The notes: a model not told the origin generated them from the letters alone. A stretch of 64,000 nucleotides of DNA from Cornus controversa (GCA_026545225.1 CM048847.1:15495835-15559834), one strand, 5' to 3'. Numbered from the stretch's first letter, positions 32,300-43,644 are shown. Translations and numbers: made by a program.

Positions 32300-32765
32300 A
32301 TATAAAATGAATATTCTAAGTAAACCTTTGATCTTGAATTGTCATTGTTATATTAAATTTTTTTTTAGATTTTATCAAATTTGCATTCCATATATTTTGT
32401 TTTAGCCTTACTAATTCTTAATTCTATTGTCTCTTATGCATTTCTTCATATATCTAATTTTGTTCCTAAAACTTCCTAAGAAGTATCCAACAACACTATG
32501 TCATCAACAAACAATATATACAATGAAATGTCTTCTTGTATATCTTTCATTATTTCATTTAAGACTGATTAATGGTACAAACTATAATTTTTGTCTCGTT
32601 ATACATACCATTAATAAGCTTTATAAGTTTTAAAGAGGCTTGTTAACTTCGTAAAGTTCACCAAATTATATCCCTTGGTACTTTATCATATGCCCTCTCT
32701 AAGTCTATGAAACCTCGTGTATATCTTTTTATTTACTTCTACAATCTTCTAGCAATTGTCGATAG
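32300..32765 (-). pseudogene. Antisense RTE-type LINE, RT middle part
   Basis: The minus strand reads GFIDLERAYDKVPRDIIW, RT motif A with the catalytic Asp, typical of plant RTE elements. It is preceded by a degenerate LLSTIARRL segment corresponding to LLRRLMER. The upstream half of the same protein is at 34331-35130, separated by an L1 insertion. Beyond 32600 toward 32300 the reading decays. Confidence 0.75.
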
Positions 32766-32789
32766 TAGATATTCGTAGTATAGTAGATA

Positions 32790-34330
32790 TCTGTGGAGTT
32801 GAACTCTTTTCAGGTGATGGGAGGTGGTAGGGCTGATTCTTTGGTGTGGGTGCCTTCGTCTCAAGGGAGATTTGATGTTCGGACATTTTATAAAAGAAAA
32901 TTGCAGGGAATGATGGGGGGATCTTTCCATGGAAGGGCAGTGTGGCGTACTAAGACTCCTCCTAAGGTGGCCTTCTTCGGGTGGATGACAGCTCTTGGAA
33001 GTATCTTGACAATTTATAACTTGAGAATTAGGCAACCCGCTAGGAAGCACATACACGCCTAAAAGGGCAAAGAATCTGTGTCGGACATGCCCCGAAACAT
33101 GTCGGACATGCCAAAAAATGTAACTGAATTTTTTTTTTTTTTTTGAATTTTCAGACATGGCACAGACCCGCCGAGGACACGCATCCGACATGCCATGAAT
33201 TTTCAAACATGCCAAATTTTTTTTTCTCTTTTTCCTCTTGTTTCCATGAATCTTTTCTCTTCCATGGATTTTTACTTTATTTTTTACTAATCCCTAATTC
33301 TTTTTCTAACAAAACCCTAATTTTCTTTGTTTCTTTGCTTTTTTTCTCTTTCTTTGGCCTTTCTTTCTTTTTTCCTCTCTCTTTCTTTTTCCCCACAAAA
33401 AAAAAAGTTCTAGAAAGGTTGTTTTAACATTTAACTACAACCCATCTCATCTCTCCAGCTTTGTTTTTTCCTCTTCTTTCTCTTGTTGTAGTAAGCGAAT
33501 AAATGATAAGACTAGGTTTTATTCTAATGTCTCATTTTGATTTGGTTTTATGACTTTGTGACATCGTTCCTTTATAATTATTGTTGCTATGGAGTAGATT
33601 CAATTGTATACTTATGACTTATGACTTGTGAATTTTGTTCTCTGTTAGGTTGATGAAAAATAATATTACTCTTAATTGTTAAAGTACAACATCATATATT
33701 ATATAAAAATATATATTTTTATTATTTGACGTGTCCCCCGCCGGATTCGTGTCATGATATTTTAAGATTAGTTGTGCCCGTGTCGTGTCATATCCGTGTC
33801 CCGCATCCGTTTTCATGCTTCTTAGGCAACGGGCAATTGTTAACTGGTGTTGTATGTGTAACAGAGATGAGGAGTCCGTTGACCATATTTTCCTCCATAG
33901 TACGGTGGCCCGGGATTGCTGGTGTTTATTGCTTGGATTGTTTGGGATTCAGTGGGATATGCCAAGGTCCTCTCGAGAGTTATTGGAGGCCTAGCGAGGA
34001 CGTATTGTGAGTTCCCAAGCTCGTGAATGCTGGAGAGTGGCCCCTTTATGTATTTGGTGGTGCTTGTGGACCAAAAGAAATAGGAGATCTTTTGAGGATG
34101 TGGAGTCTCTGCTTGGGGTGTTGAAATTCTCTATTATCAGTTCCCTGTGTTGCTAGGTGTTTGGAGTTTCTTGGAAATCTATGGGTGATATTGTTGATTT
34201 TCTGGGTAGCTTAAGTTGTTAGGAGCCTTGTAGGTCCTTTTCCTTGTTTTGTTTTTCTGTTTTCCTTGTATTGTTGGGACAAACTCCCCTTTTGAGTGCT
34301 TTATTTGCAATATTACTTATCAAAAAAAAA
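32790..34330 (+). mobile_element. 5'-truncated L1 with A-tail, inserted in an antisense RTE
   Basis: The piece begins in the zinc-binding RT-associated domain (LVWVPSSQGRFDVRTFYK, GRAVWRTKTPPKVAFFGW, GSILTIYNLRIR), is interrupted by the element 33037-33821, and resumes with QRAIVNWCCMCNRDEESVDH and WWCLWTKRNRRSFED. It has the 3' UTR and ends in an A run at 34322-34330. RTE sequence lies on both sides in the opposite orientation, so this L1 landed inside the RTE copy. A clean target duplication was not found. Confidence 0.8.
33037..33821. mobile_element. 785-bp GTGTCG-rich element with 9-bp target duplication
   Basis: It is flanked by perfect 9-bp repeats TTAGGCAAC at 33028-33036 and 33822-33830, which lie in L1 codons (...NLRIRQ / RQRAIV...). 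The element holds GTGTCGGACATGCC repeats at the left and CGTGTCGTGTCATATCCGTG near the right, with CT-rich and AT-rich middle parts and no coding domain. Subterminal AGGAAGCA and TGCTTCTT are roughly inverted. A 9-bp duplication suggests a Mutator-like (MULE) origin, but the terminal repeats are too weak to be sure. Relatives lie at 25745-27505, 43816-44757 and perhaps 55670-56260. Confidence 0.75.
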
Positions 34331-35130
34331 ATTCCAAATTAGTTTTTAGACATTATGGATTCATTTCTTAATCTTTTATCCTTTTTTTATAAGTATTTCT
34401 TAATCTTTTATCCTATAACCATTTCCCATAATATCATCGTATGACAATAATTTTTTCCTCGATAATTACCACAATTTTGTATATTACCTCAATGTTTGTA
34501 AATTGGTACTATAGTACTTTTTGTGAATTCATTAGACATGGTTCCTTCTTTTAGAATTTTATTAAATAAAATTGTTAGTCATACAATTCCAACTTTCTTA
34601 AAGTTCTTTCATGACTTGGAATACTTTGTATTATTAAATCTAGCAATTCCTATAATATACATTACGCTTTTCTAATCTAATGCTTCTTATGGTTCATAGG
34701 CACTTATTATATTAATGTAACACTAAAATATCTAATAGAATTTCCCAGTCTTCTAAATTCTATAATGTTATTTTCCATGTAATAATCCGCTACTACATCT
34801 TAATCCCATTTCTATGATTACCTTCATCACCTTAATACAAAAGTTTGTATCGTTCTCCAACCTCTCTAACATTTTCTCCTTCATATTTAGTTTTTGGTAG
34901 ACAAGCTATGTTGATTTTCCTCCTTTTCAATGTATCCAAACCTTCATTACAGTTGATTTCCCTACATTTGATGTTGCCAATTTTATTTTTATTTTTTTGT
35001 GTTTTATTACATTTGTTTTTACCATCACGAGAACTTCAAAATATATTTATGGTCCTCAGTCACAGTGAGAAAACCAAATAAGAAAGTATAAACCCTAAGT
35101 AGCATAAGATCAAATAAAGTTGGGAGGGGG
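34331..35130 (-). pseudogene. Antisense RTE-type LINE, region before RT motif A
   Basis: The minus strand, read from about 34640 downward, gives FKKVGIV, LTILFNKIL, SNEFTKSTIVPIYKH, NIQNCGNYRG, HTMILWEMVIG and MSKNQFGI. This is the order of the plant RTE segment WLTNLFNKIL to ENQFGF. It joins, across the L1 insertion, to the part at 32300-32765. The portion 34700-35130 is more decayed and carries weak similarity only. Multiple stops are present. Confidence 0.7.
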
Positions 35131-35395
35131 ATGGGGTGACATTCAGTTGGAACATTACATACACTACAACAAAAATCAATCTTTTCTCAACAGAAATCAA
35201 TAAATTAGAAACAAAAACACACACATACATGTCAATTGAGGGGAAAACAAGTAGAAAACATGATACTGATCAATACGGCAAATCCCAACATAAAGGACAA
35301 GAAAAAAAACTCATATCCAGATTAAAAACACAACCAATCTGCCACTTAAGCCTCCAAGTGTTCAATAAAACTAACAAATGAATAATAATAATAAT
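35131..35395. other. Short AT-rich stretch, no feature seen
   Basis: No domain, terminal repeat or RNA gene is visible. Confidence 0.5.
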
Positions 35396-35840
35396 ATGCG
35401 CAAGAGAGATGAGGAGTCGGTCAATCATCTTTTACTTCACTGTCCAGACCTGAGACTGTTGGAACTTGCATCTGGGATTGTTCGGGGTTCAATGGGTCAT
35501 GCCTACCTCTACTAGAGGTTTGATGGAAGCTTGGAGTGGTGGTCTAGTGGACGCCCAAGCTCGCAATTATTGGAAGGCGACCCCCCTGTGCGTGTGGTGG
35601 TGTTTGTGGCGGGAGCGGAACCGAAGAACGTTTGACAATGAAAAGACACCTACTGGGATGCTTAAATTCTCAATTATTACCACACTCTTTTGTTGGATGC
35701 ATGGTAGATCTTGTAACTCCATGGGAGAAATGATTGATTTCCTAGGTTCCTTTGTTTCGGATCCTTAATTGATTCTTGTTTAAGGGCCGCCCCTCCCTTT
35801 ATTTGGATGCTTTCTAATACAATTTTTACTTATAAAAAAA
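35396..35840 (+). mobile_element. L1 3'-terminal fragment with A-tail
   Basis: It starts in the zinc-binding domain (KRDEESVNHLLLHCP in one frame), then GLMEAWSGGLVDAQARNYW, CVWWCLWRERNRRTFDNEKT and SMGEMIDFLGSFVSDP, stop, 3' UTR and an A-rich tail from 35834. It corresponds to the part missing from the L1 at 6.9-16.4 kb and is a homologue of 33825-34330, so it marks another 5'-truncated L1 insertion. Confidence 0.8.
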
Positions 35841-35937
35841 TAATAATAATTGAAAAAAGAAACAAAAAAAAGGAAACAAGAATTGGATATACATAAAAAA
35901 AATTGCTGATGAGCAAAAAAGACTTTAAAAAGAAGAA

Positions 35938-36625
35938 CCCGAGTCATGTTGTGACCCAGTTTTGACCCGAAATATGGGTTTTGTGTGGTCTTAAGCCACC
36001 AAATTTTATGATTCGTTTTTTCTCTTATGAGTTTTGGACCCTAATTAAGACTCTCTTGTAGCCCGTTATATAATGACATCTAAGGTTTGGAGTGAGTTGA
36101 GAGAAAACGCAAAAAGAGAGAGAGTGAGAGAGCTAGGGTTTGGAGTTGAAACTTGTAATCTTCTGATTTTTGCATAATGTGTCATGCAAGTATATGGGTA
36201 TCGATACAATTCAATCAAGATGTTAGACGGTACAATGAGAACATTGACTGACGTTATGTTCCAGAACTAAATAAGAATTTGATTTTCCTAACGAGGCTGG
36301 ATTCCATCGGGTGCAGTTACAGGGATGAAGGTGGAGTCATGAGGGTTTCGAAGGGTGCTTTTTTGGTGATGAAGGGACTGAAGCAGCATGATTTATATGC
36401 TCTGCAAGGAAACAAAGTTATAGGTTCTGCTACAGTATCGTTCTCGGATCCGAATTTAGATACTACAGATTGTGGCATATGCGACTGGGGTATACAAGTG
36501 AGAGGGGGATGGATGTTCTCAGTATGCAAGGTCGTTCTACTTGGTGGTCAAAAAACCGAGAAGCTAGATTTATGTGAGGATTGTGTCTTCAGGAAACAGT
36601 GCAGAGTGAAGTTCAATACGGGAAT
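35938..36625 (+). mobile_element. Ty1-copia fragment: LTR part plus pre-integrase region
   Basis: 35938-36178 matches the LTR at 29053 (GTCATGTTGTGACCC, TTATATAATGACATCTA, GAGAGAGCTAGGGTTTGG). 36178-36625 reads IGCSYRDEGGVMRVSKGAFL, LQGNKVIGSATVSFSD and LLGGQKTEKLDLCEDCVF, the GAG-pre-integrase region of copia polyproteins. It is a broken fossil fragment. It stops abruptly where TGTCACGCCCC, the start of a different LTR-type repeat, begins. Confidence 0.8.
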
Positions 36626-37088
36626 TGTCACGCCCCAAATTTCCATACCCAAATCGATACAGAAATCAAGGGTGAGGAAACTTACACGTCAACGATTTCA
36701 CCGTTAATCCTTCTCTTTGTTCCTTACCTATCATGAAAGCTCCGAGGAAGACTAATTGTAATAGAAGGTAAAAGACGGAAAGTGCAACCAAAAATAACAT
36801 GGGATGAAGGCAAGGATGGTGATGGTGATGATGAATTTTGATTCTTATCACCATCGTTCAGAAATTCTTAGTATCACTAGCTCAAATGGTTACAACAAAA
36901 TCACTATGATGTTCAAATGGCTTCGAGAATATATATCATTGTTGAAGGCAGTGATCAGTCATGCGTCTTAATATGATTTAATATGATCAAGTGTGCAAAA
37001 TGAAGGAAAAGGAATGGTGAAACTTCAGCAATTACCCCATTAATTTGGCCATGAGGTGATATTCCATCAAGATCCCATTTCCCTGCAG
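36626..37088. other. Start of an LTR-type repeat (TGTCACGCCCC) and unassigned sequence
   Basis: TGTCACGCCCCAAATTTCC at 36626 resembles the terminus of the LTR element at 47003-49698. Homology beyond about 36700 is not evident. A GATGGTGATGGTGATG microsatellite lies near 36817. Confidence 0.4.
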
Positions 37089-37181
37089 TCTTGGGCTCAT
37101 GAATAAATTGCATGTGAATAAAGATCCTAACATATTTGGCATCGAGAGCATGTGCAATCACCCGCAAACCATGTGCATAAG
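37089..37181 (+). other. Possible isolated exon
   Basis: A 93-bp open stretch is flanked by CCCTGCAG on the left and GTAAGTCC on the right, both strong splice-site matches. It reads LGLMNKLHVNKDPNIFGIES then MCNHPQTMCI. I do not recognise the protein. The opposite strand also has an open frame (36955-37218), so the reading is uncertain. Confidence 0.3.
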
Positions 37182-37822
37182 GTAAGTCCAGAAAGTGATT
37201 ATACTTTTTGTTGTCCATCTGGTATCAATATAAGGCCATTTTGATTGGTCATTATCTAACCATATTACTCCATAAATGATGGGAAGCATAGAAAAGCAGA
37301 ATATGTTATTGAGAGATAGATGTATATATATATAGAGAGAGAGAGAGAGAGTAGAGATAGTAGTAAAACATCTCCAGAATCCTAAAGGAACGAACCTTTC
37401 AAAATCAGTACCACAACAAAGTATAACAGAAGCTTCCCGAGGACTTATCTAATAGTCCAGAACACCCATAATCTGGCTATGCAATCCACTTTCCAGTATT
37501 CTCTCTAAAACCAATATGCACCCATAAAGCAAAATTTTAAACTAACCTAAGCAGTCTTCACCCTCCAACTTCCAGGTTATTACTATCATTCATACTCCAT
37601 TCGAAGGCAAAACAGATTAAGAGCAATCAATCACTTCGCAGGGAAACAATTCCAAAAGGCAAAAATTCATCTACTAAACTAACATTAAACAATCAATCTG
37701 AACCGTAATACTACTCGATATAAACAAAAGAAAATGTAAATAATGTAGAATTAACACACACGTATATATATGTAATTGCATGTGTGTAAATATATATCTT
37801 TATATATAAATTACTCACTAAC

Positions 37823-38215
37823 CTGTCCGTATCCTCCTCTAGGGCTTCCGCGCCGGCCGTCATACTCACCATCGATCACCTCCGTGACCTCTTAAACGGC
37901 GGGGGGAGTGCCGTCGATCGCGGTAAGGGGGAGGGGGGGGCTAGGGCTCAATCGCCGCTTGTAATCCCTCTCGCTCGGCGGCGGCGGTGACCGGTTCCGA
38001 TCGTAGTAGTCCCCGCGACGTTTCGGCGGGCGGTCAAGGTCCCTATCGTCTCTTCTCTCTCAAGAATCTCTCTCTCTTCGCCTCGGTGGTGGTGGTGGTG
38101 GCGGTGGAGGCGGCGGCGATGATTCTGTGTCGTCATTCGACTTGTCTCTTCGGTTGGAGGGGCGATATCGCCGGCGGTCGAGAGATTCGACCTGCATGTT
38201 AATTACTTCGGCCAT
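37823..38215 (-). pseudogene. SE: SERRATE exon 1, disabled
   Basis: From ATG at 38215 the minus strand reads MAEVINMQVESLDRRRYRP, a Pro run, RRRERDS, stop, ERRDDRDLDRPPKRRGDYYD and RNRSPPPPSERDYKRRLSPS, then, after a one-base loss in a C run, PPYRDRRHSPPPFKRSRR and, after another shift, DGEYDGRRGSPRGGYGQ. It ends at CAG followed by GTTAGTGAG. This is the Arg/Pro-rich N-terminus of SERRATE, the C2H2 zinc-finger partner of the plant microRNA processing machinery in the nucleus. The TGA (38060-38062) is one transition from CGA. A GA-rich 5' UTR lies upstream. No later SERRATE exon is seen, so this is a fragment or a degraded duplicate. Confidence 0.8.
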
Positions 38216-39100
38216 TGATGAAAACCTAGAAAAGGAGTGGAAATGGAACGCGGATGGCTCAACTCGGACTGATTTTTTGAAGCCCGAGAGAGGGAGAGAG
38301 AGAGTGAGTGTGTGCGCGATAAATATAAAACTAAGACGAGATACACAAGAAAGAAGTGGAAATATTTCATTTCACAGCCAAAAATTACATTCAAGTCTCT
38401 TCTCTCACGTACATAACATGAAATTTAATTTGATCCGAATATGTAATTCGATAATTCATTTAACAATACGAATTCAATAATTTAATAGATAAATAAATCA
38501 AATATAAATTATAAGTAATTTGATTCGACAAAGAAATAATATAACATATTATATATTATTGCCAGTGTATTCTTATTTCCATGCAATATAAATGTAAAAG
38601 GAATTATCACGGTTAGATCGTTAGATATTTTAGACCGTACATAAATAAATATATTTTGAACAAACTTAAATATTATATAGATTATTAAAATATTTCTATT
38701 ATTATTTTCACCTCTTCTTCTTTTCTTTCTTTAAAAAAATTATTTTTTTTAAGTATTTTTTCTTTAACAAAGAGTAAATAATTTAATTTTCTTTTTATTT
38801 TTCTTTCATATTTTATTGTTTTCCATAGCCATTTTCTCTCTTTTTTTTTATTCAAATCAATGTTTTGATATCTTATCATTAATTTTATATAAAATAATAA
38901 TAATCGAATTATCGGATCGGATATCTCATTACTAACAAATTGGATATGAATTTATTATAAATTATTCGTAAGATTATTGGATGGGATGAAGGAATACTTT
39001 TGTCAAATTTGGATTGAATCAACTCTATGTTCCTATTCATTTACAAGTTTAGTGTGAATAATAAGTTTTTTAACTATCATAATACTATAATATAATATAA
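38216..39100. other. Upstream region of the SERRATE fragment and AT-rich DNA
   Basis: 38280-38325 is the GA-rich leader. Beyond 38400 the sequence is very AT-rich with short poly-T and TATAAT-type runs, and I see no gene or terminal repeat. Confidence 0.4.
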
Positions 39101-39104
39101 TATA

Positions 39105-39290
39105 ATATAATATATTAGATACCTTAATAGGTATTGGCAATCCTTACATGCCTCCTTTAATTTTAGATACCTTAATAGGTATTGGCAATCCTGACATGTC
39201 TAGTAATCTTTACATGCCTCCTTTAATTTTAGATACCTTAATAGGTATTAGAAATCCTGATATGCTTGGCAATCCTTACATGCCTCCCAA
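39105..39290 (-). repeat. Minisatellite array 1 (about 3 units)
   Basis: The units share TTAGATACCTTAATAGGTAT, followed by TGGCAATCCTGACATG or a close variant. Each unit contains an ATACCT/AGGTAT stem. The array is the inverted relative of those at 43645 and 51045. Confidence 0.85.
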
Positions 39291-39399
39291 ACCAACTTGC
39301 AATATGAATACGAAAAAAAAGTGCACAGTTATTTGAAATACACAAGACATAAGAATTTAAATAATCGGATATCCAATCATCACAAAGAGATAACTCATT

Positions 39400-41262
39400 T
39401 ACAATTAAACTAAACCAAGTATATCATGGATAATTAAAATCTCAAGAAGAAAACAGTTAAGAATGAAAAATTAACACGACCATCCATTATAAGATCAAAT
39501 ATTCAATTAAGCCCCCATTGCACTCAAATCTTCGAAGGAGTCTAAACCTTACTCTAATCTAGGTTTCTAGGCCTATTCTACTTTTAAGAACCCTATTTAA
39601 TCATTCTGGAATTTTTCGAAATTTGCAGAAATTTAAAAAATAATTTTCTAGTAAAAAGAAAATAAAACATAATTTGATACATACTTTTACAACCGATACA
39701 ACCACAAGGAAAACTCATTTTCACCAAAAATTTAAAACCTAGGTGTATTTCATCCCTATAAAGTTACATGAATTTTTTAGAAATTTTTGGAATTTTAAAA
39801 TATTTTCTAACATAAAAGAAGGTGAAAACCCAACTTTTAGACACTTTAAAAATCAATTGAATTGCAAGGGAAGCTCACTTCGGGATGGAAATTTAAACCC
39901 AAGTTCATTTAACATCCAAAAAGTTACAGTAAAAATTTGGAAATTTTTGAAAGCGTAAAAGTATTTTTAAAAAATGGTTTTTTTGAATTTCCAAGTTTTT
40001 TCCAAAATATTCAAAAATACAAAAAAATATCAAAGCTATCCGGAATGGGCCCATATTGGACCCAGAGGTGGGCCCCTGCGATTGGGGCCCAAAAATCTCT
40101 TCCCCGGCATCGGCGCCACACGCCAGACAGGGCGTGAGGAAGTGCCCTGCGCTGGGGCTGCTTCCTAGCGCGACAAGCAGCGCGCACCTGGGAACTTTCC
40201 AGCGATGGTGCGGCCAACTCCGACCATCATTCGCCTCCATTTTTGCGCCATTCTTCTCCCCTCGACGTCGGCTACCTATTGGTGTAAAAAGCCCCATCCG
40301 AAATGGCCCGAATTGAAAACCCCTAATTCACAAGTTCTAGGGTTCTTCGCAAAACTTTCAAAATTAAAATCTAATTCACTAACAATTTGATTTTTTAAGG
40401 GTCAAGGGTTGTTTGCCTATGCAATCCACAACATCAAAGATCCAAAGTAACATTCTTCGCCCTCTTAGATTCATGCTATTGTGATTCCATACGTATAACC
40501 CACATATCATATATATATACATATATATGCATAAACATGTTCATGTATAAATTCCTCACATATATTCAATTGGCAAAGCAGGTCACACGAATTTAAATCA
40601 ACAGAAAACAATATCAATTAACATAGAATTAGATACACGAAATTTTCAAGAATAATTATAGACTCAAAACCTAGACTATGCATACGAATTCAAAGGGGAA
40701 GAGAAGAATCAAACTTACCTCTTTGATGATTCAAAAACTCGTTCACCCGATCGCTCCGTCACTCCCTTCTCTCTTTCGTTTACTTTCTTGGTTTTTGTGC
40801 GTAAAGCAAACGGCAGAAACCCTAATTTCCTATTTTCTTTTGTCTTAATTATTATTATTCTATTATTGTTTTTCTAAAAACTAAAAAAATAAAAGAAATA
40901 AAATAATATAACCATAATCCTGACCTATCAACTTAAGCATATCCCTAGCCCAACCATTCCATCCCAGCTTCCTCCCTAGCCCAATCTAAAGTATTTAAAA
41001 ATTTAAATCAGATAATACACAATCAATAAAACAATTCACATAAAATGATAAAAGAAATATAAAGGCAATGCAATTCACATGAACTAATAAAATGTATAAA
41101 GACCAAACAATTCACATGAAATGATAAAAATATAAAGGAAAAACAATTCACATAAAATGATAAAAATATAAAGGCAAAGCAATTCAAATAAAATGATAAA
41201 ATACTATAAGGCATTTAAATTAAAGTAAATGACGTCAAAATTCTGGGGTATTACACCAAGAG
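39400..41262 (-). mobile_element. LTR-type repeat, reverse copy (partner of 46169-51040)
   Basis: Read on the minus strand from 41262 it starts TGTAATACCCCAGAATTTTG, then the ATTTTATCATTTTATGTGAA-type tandem region. A leader follows with GAACGAGTTTTTGAATCATC, a G+C-rich stretch (40040-40200), and long A/T-rich repeats with CAAAAATTTCCAAA words. The same order is found on the plus strand at 46169-46920 and 49704-50800. TGTAATACCCC is a common start of plant LTRs. There is no coding domain; it is broken or non-autonomous. The frames at 39905-40390 are in the G+C-rich stretch and look fortuitous. Confidence 0.6.
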
Positions 41263-41520
41263 TGGCAATGGGATCATCTTCTTCAAAAACAAGAAGAAAG
41301 AAAAATACCACAAATCAGTAAGCAAAAAATGATGGGCAAGTATAAAAAGGAAAATCACATCAATTTATACTATTTACACCCAAAAGAAAAGTTTAATTCA
41401 AAGCAAAACGAATTAGACACAAATTTGAGAAGAGTGCACAAAAGATACAATTAGAAAGAAAGTCACACACAGAGAGAAGGAGGTAGGCAGTAAACCTTAC
41501 ACATTTTTAAACCATTTAGT
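41263..41520 (+). repeat. Long dispersed repeat, copy C fragment
   Basis: It matches 24560-24710 (same orientation) and the inverse of about 57785-58050: AATGGGATCATCTTCTTC, TATACTATTTAC and ATTAGACACAAATTTGAGAA. The reverse LTR-type copy ends exactly at its left border, so that LTR inserted into this repeat. Confidence 0.65.
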
Positions 41521-41537
41521 TTTTGTGTCTAATTACA

Positions 41538-41699
41538 TGATGGACCCAAAATACAATTTGGGTTTATCTGCAGTTTAACCCATTTGAAATGTGGCCTAAT
41601 AAGTTAGATAATTTAAAGATTAGGCTCATTACAAATAAATGAGTTATGGGCTAGTCTAAATTGTTTAAGAAGTTCAAGCCCACTTGAAAATAAATAATC

Positions 41700-41730
<31 letters not shown>

Positions 41731-42219
41731 ATTATCAATAAAGATAATTATTATGTATATATTGGATAATTATCACAATTATCACAAAAGATAATTATAG
41801 GATCATTATCAGAAGAAAAGAAAGTTACAAATCTACCATTCAGTGAGTCTATAAATAAAGGTTCAAAGGTGGAGAGAAAAAAGCCCAGAAGATTCTCAGA
41901 AAAAGCTGAAGCTCTGCAGAACTCTTCACTCAAACTCCAAAACTCCAAAGCATCTAAACCCTGAAGGAGAAGAACAACAAACACATCATCCACGTGCCGT
42001 TCTTCACCAAAGTTTCAATCCAATTCAAGATCAAGCTCTAACAGCCCTTGAAGCCGGATCACCAAGGAGATCGAATCAGAGGACCTTATCTTCATATTTC
42101 TTTTGTAAAGATTTACAAAGGATTGTACCCTTTTTTTTCTAATCAATAAAAATTGTTTATTTGTCACTAATTTTCGTTCCTAGATTTTCGGACACGAAAT
42201 TTGTGTGTACACTCCCATA
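41538..42219 (+). mobile_element. Putative solo LTR
   Basis: The block begins TGATGGACCC and ends GTGTGTACA, with a TATA box (TCTATAAATAAAGG, about 41849), a leader-like region, and AATCAATAAAAATTG as a possible poly(A) signal near 42142. This is the anatomy of an LTR. The flanking five bases do not form a clear duplication, so the borders are tentative. No internal coding region is attached. Confidence 0.5.
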
Positions 42220-43644
42220 AACTGATTTAAACATCAAACAAATAACCAAGCATATTTATTATGGCAAAGAAACAATTAAAGAAAATAAATAAATGATTAA
42301 AAAGAAAAACCCACACAACAAGCCTACATTGCAATTTAAACATCAAGTATAATCTAAACCTAGCTCTAACCTAGGTTTCCTTGCATAATCTGTCTTTAAA
42401 AGTCTTATTTTACTTTTTAGGAATTTTTTGATAATTTAAAATATTTTTCGGTAATTTAAAATATTTTTCCTAATTTCCTTCCATATTACATGTTCAAAAT
42501 CCAAAAGAGAAAGTACATTGCGATAATTAACAAAACAATAAAGTACATAAATTTTTAGTATAAACATTTCTCATTCTATGTCCCAATTACCATTCTTCCC
42601 TCAGTTCCAAACATGGCATACACTAATTGAAACAAAACTCAAACATAGAATTCCAAGTGCTCTCCCTTAGCACTCCTACACTTCATCAACTATCAGTGAT
42701 TTATTTATTAAAATGTTTGGACAGAGGGGGTGAGCGACAACATTACCAGTAGAGATGCCCCAACCAACCCAACAATGACCAAGGTCATGCATGAATGCTA
42801 TATGGTATTCATATCAAACTATATGGCATACTTTGTCATGTTTATGAACCAAACTTGAACAATTATCAAAGGTATGTAAATCAATTACATATGAACAACT
42901 TGAATTTCAATCTCATTCACAACCAAAAAATCAATGCCATGTATATATCGAAATCAACTAAGTTTGGGGAGTAGTCGATAATTGAACACTATAGTAAGTG
43001 TCTTGAAGGCCAAATACTCTTTTTACGCTTTATGGGTTGCTAACTCAATGATAGTGACATTCTCTTGGATAAGTTTTGGGCTTTTCACCTAGGGCTCTGG
43101 GCCTTTCTTATTTCTTACGACATTCTCCCAAAAAGCAACAATCACCACATAAGTGTACAATCACACATAAATCTTAAAAAGCTTTAAAACTCATATAAAA
43201 TGCATTACAACTTCATTTAGTTCATGCATAGCAAACTCAAATCATGTATTTCACAATGCAATGTCATTCCACTCATAAAACCTCAATGAGTATGCATTTT
43301 TGAGAAAAAACATCATTCAGACGTTCTATCAAACACATGGAGTCTAAAATCTTTGTATGATTACAATTGAATGAAATTAACTCCAATAGAAACTATATGC
43401 TTTCTAATCAATGCCAACATCAACTTCCTCAATAAATCTAAGTGTGCAACACACTAGTTCTTTGCCATCATAAATGTGCTTGGTTATTTGTTTGATGTTT
43501 AAATCAGTTTATGGAAGGATGTTAAATTGGTTTACTATCATGGTAGGTTTGTGTTATTTTATTTATTATTTAATTCATGTGGCGGTAGAATTGTCATTAT
43601 ACTAAATAACATGCTTATAAGTATGTTAAATGTTATTTAAAGGA
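42220..43644 (-). repeat. LTR-type repeat remnants with inverted flanks
   Basis: CCATAAACTGATTTAAACAT at 42227 recurs inverted at about 43500 (ATGTTTAAATCAGTTTATGG), enclosing 1.3 kb. The inside has faint similarity to the LTR at 47135-49698: GGCCATGCATGGATGC versus GGTCATGCATGAATGC, and TTTTGGGTCTTTCACCCTAGGG versus TTTTGGGCTTTTCACCTAGGG. I infer an old relative of that family. Confidence 0.45.

Noticed and set aside
6881-35840. The L1 pieces at 6.9-16.4 kb and 35.4-35.8 kb as one element
   Set aside because: They could abut in the zinc-binding domain, but 19 kb of unrelated gene fragments and repeats lie between them. Separate 5'-truncated insertions are simpler.
36955-37218. 87-residue minus-strand frame starting MDNKKYNHFLDLPYAHGLRV
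   Set aside because: It looks protein-like, but the plus strand has splice-flanked text over the same bases and neither matches a family I know. It is not called a gene.
37823-38215. Intact SERRATE gene start
   Set aside because: An in-frame stop and two frameshifts in the first exon and no further exon within reach argue for a pseudogene, pending read support at the C run.
39905-40390. Several overlapping open frames of 60-130 residues on both strands
   Set aside because: They result from a G+C-rich segment of an LTR-type repeat. No frame is preserved in the forward copy near 50.0 kb.
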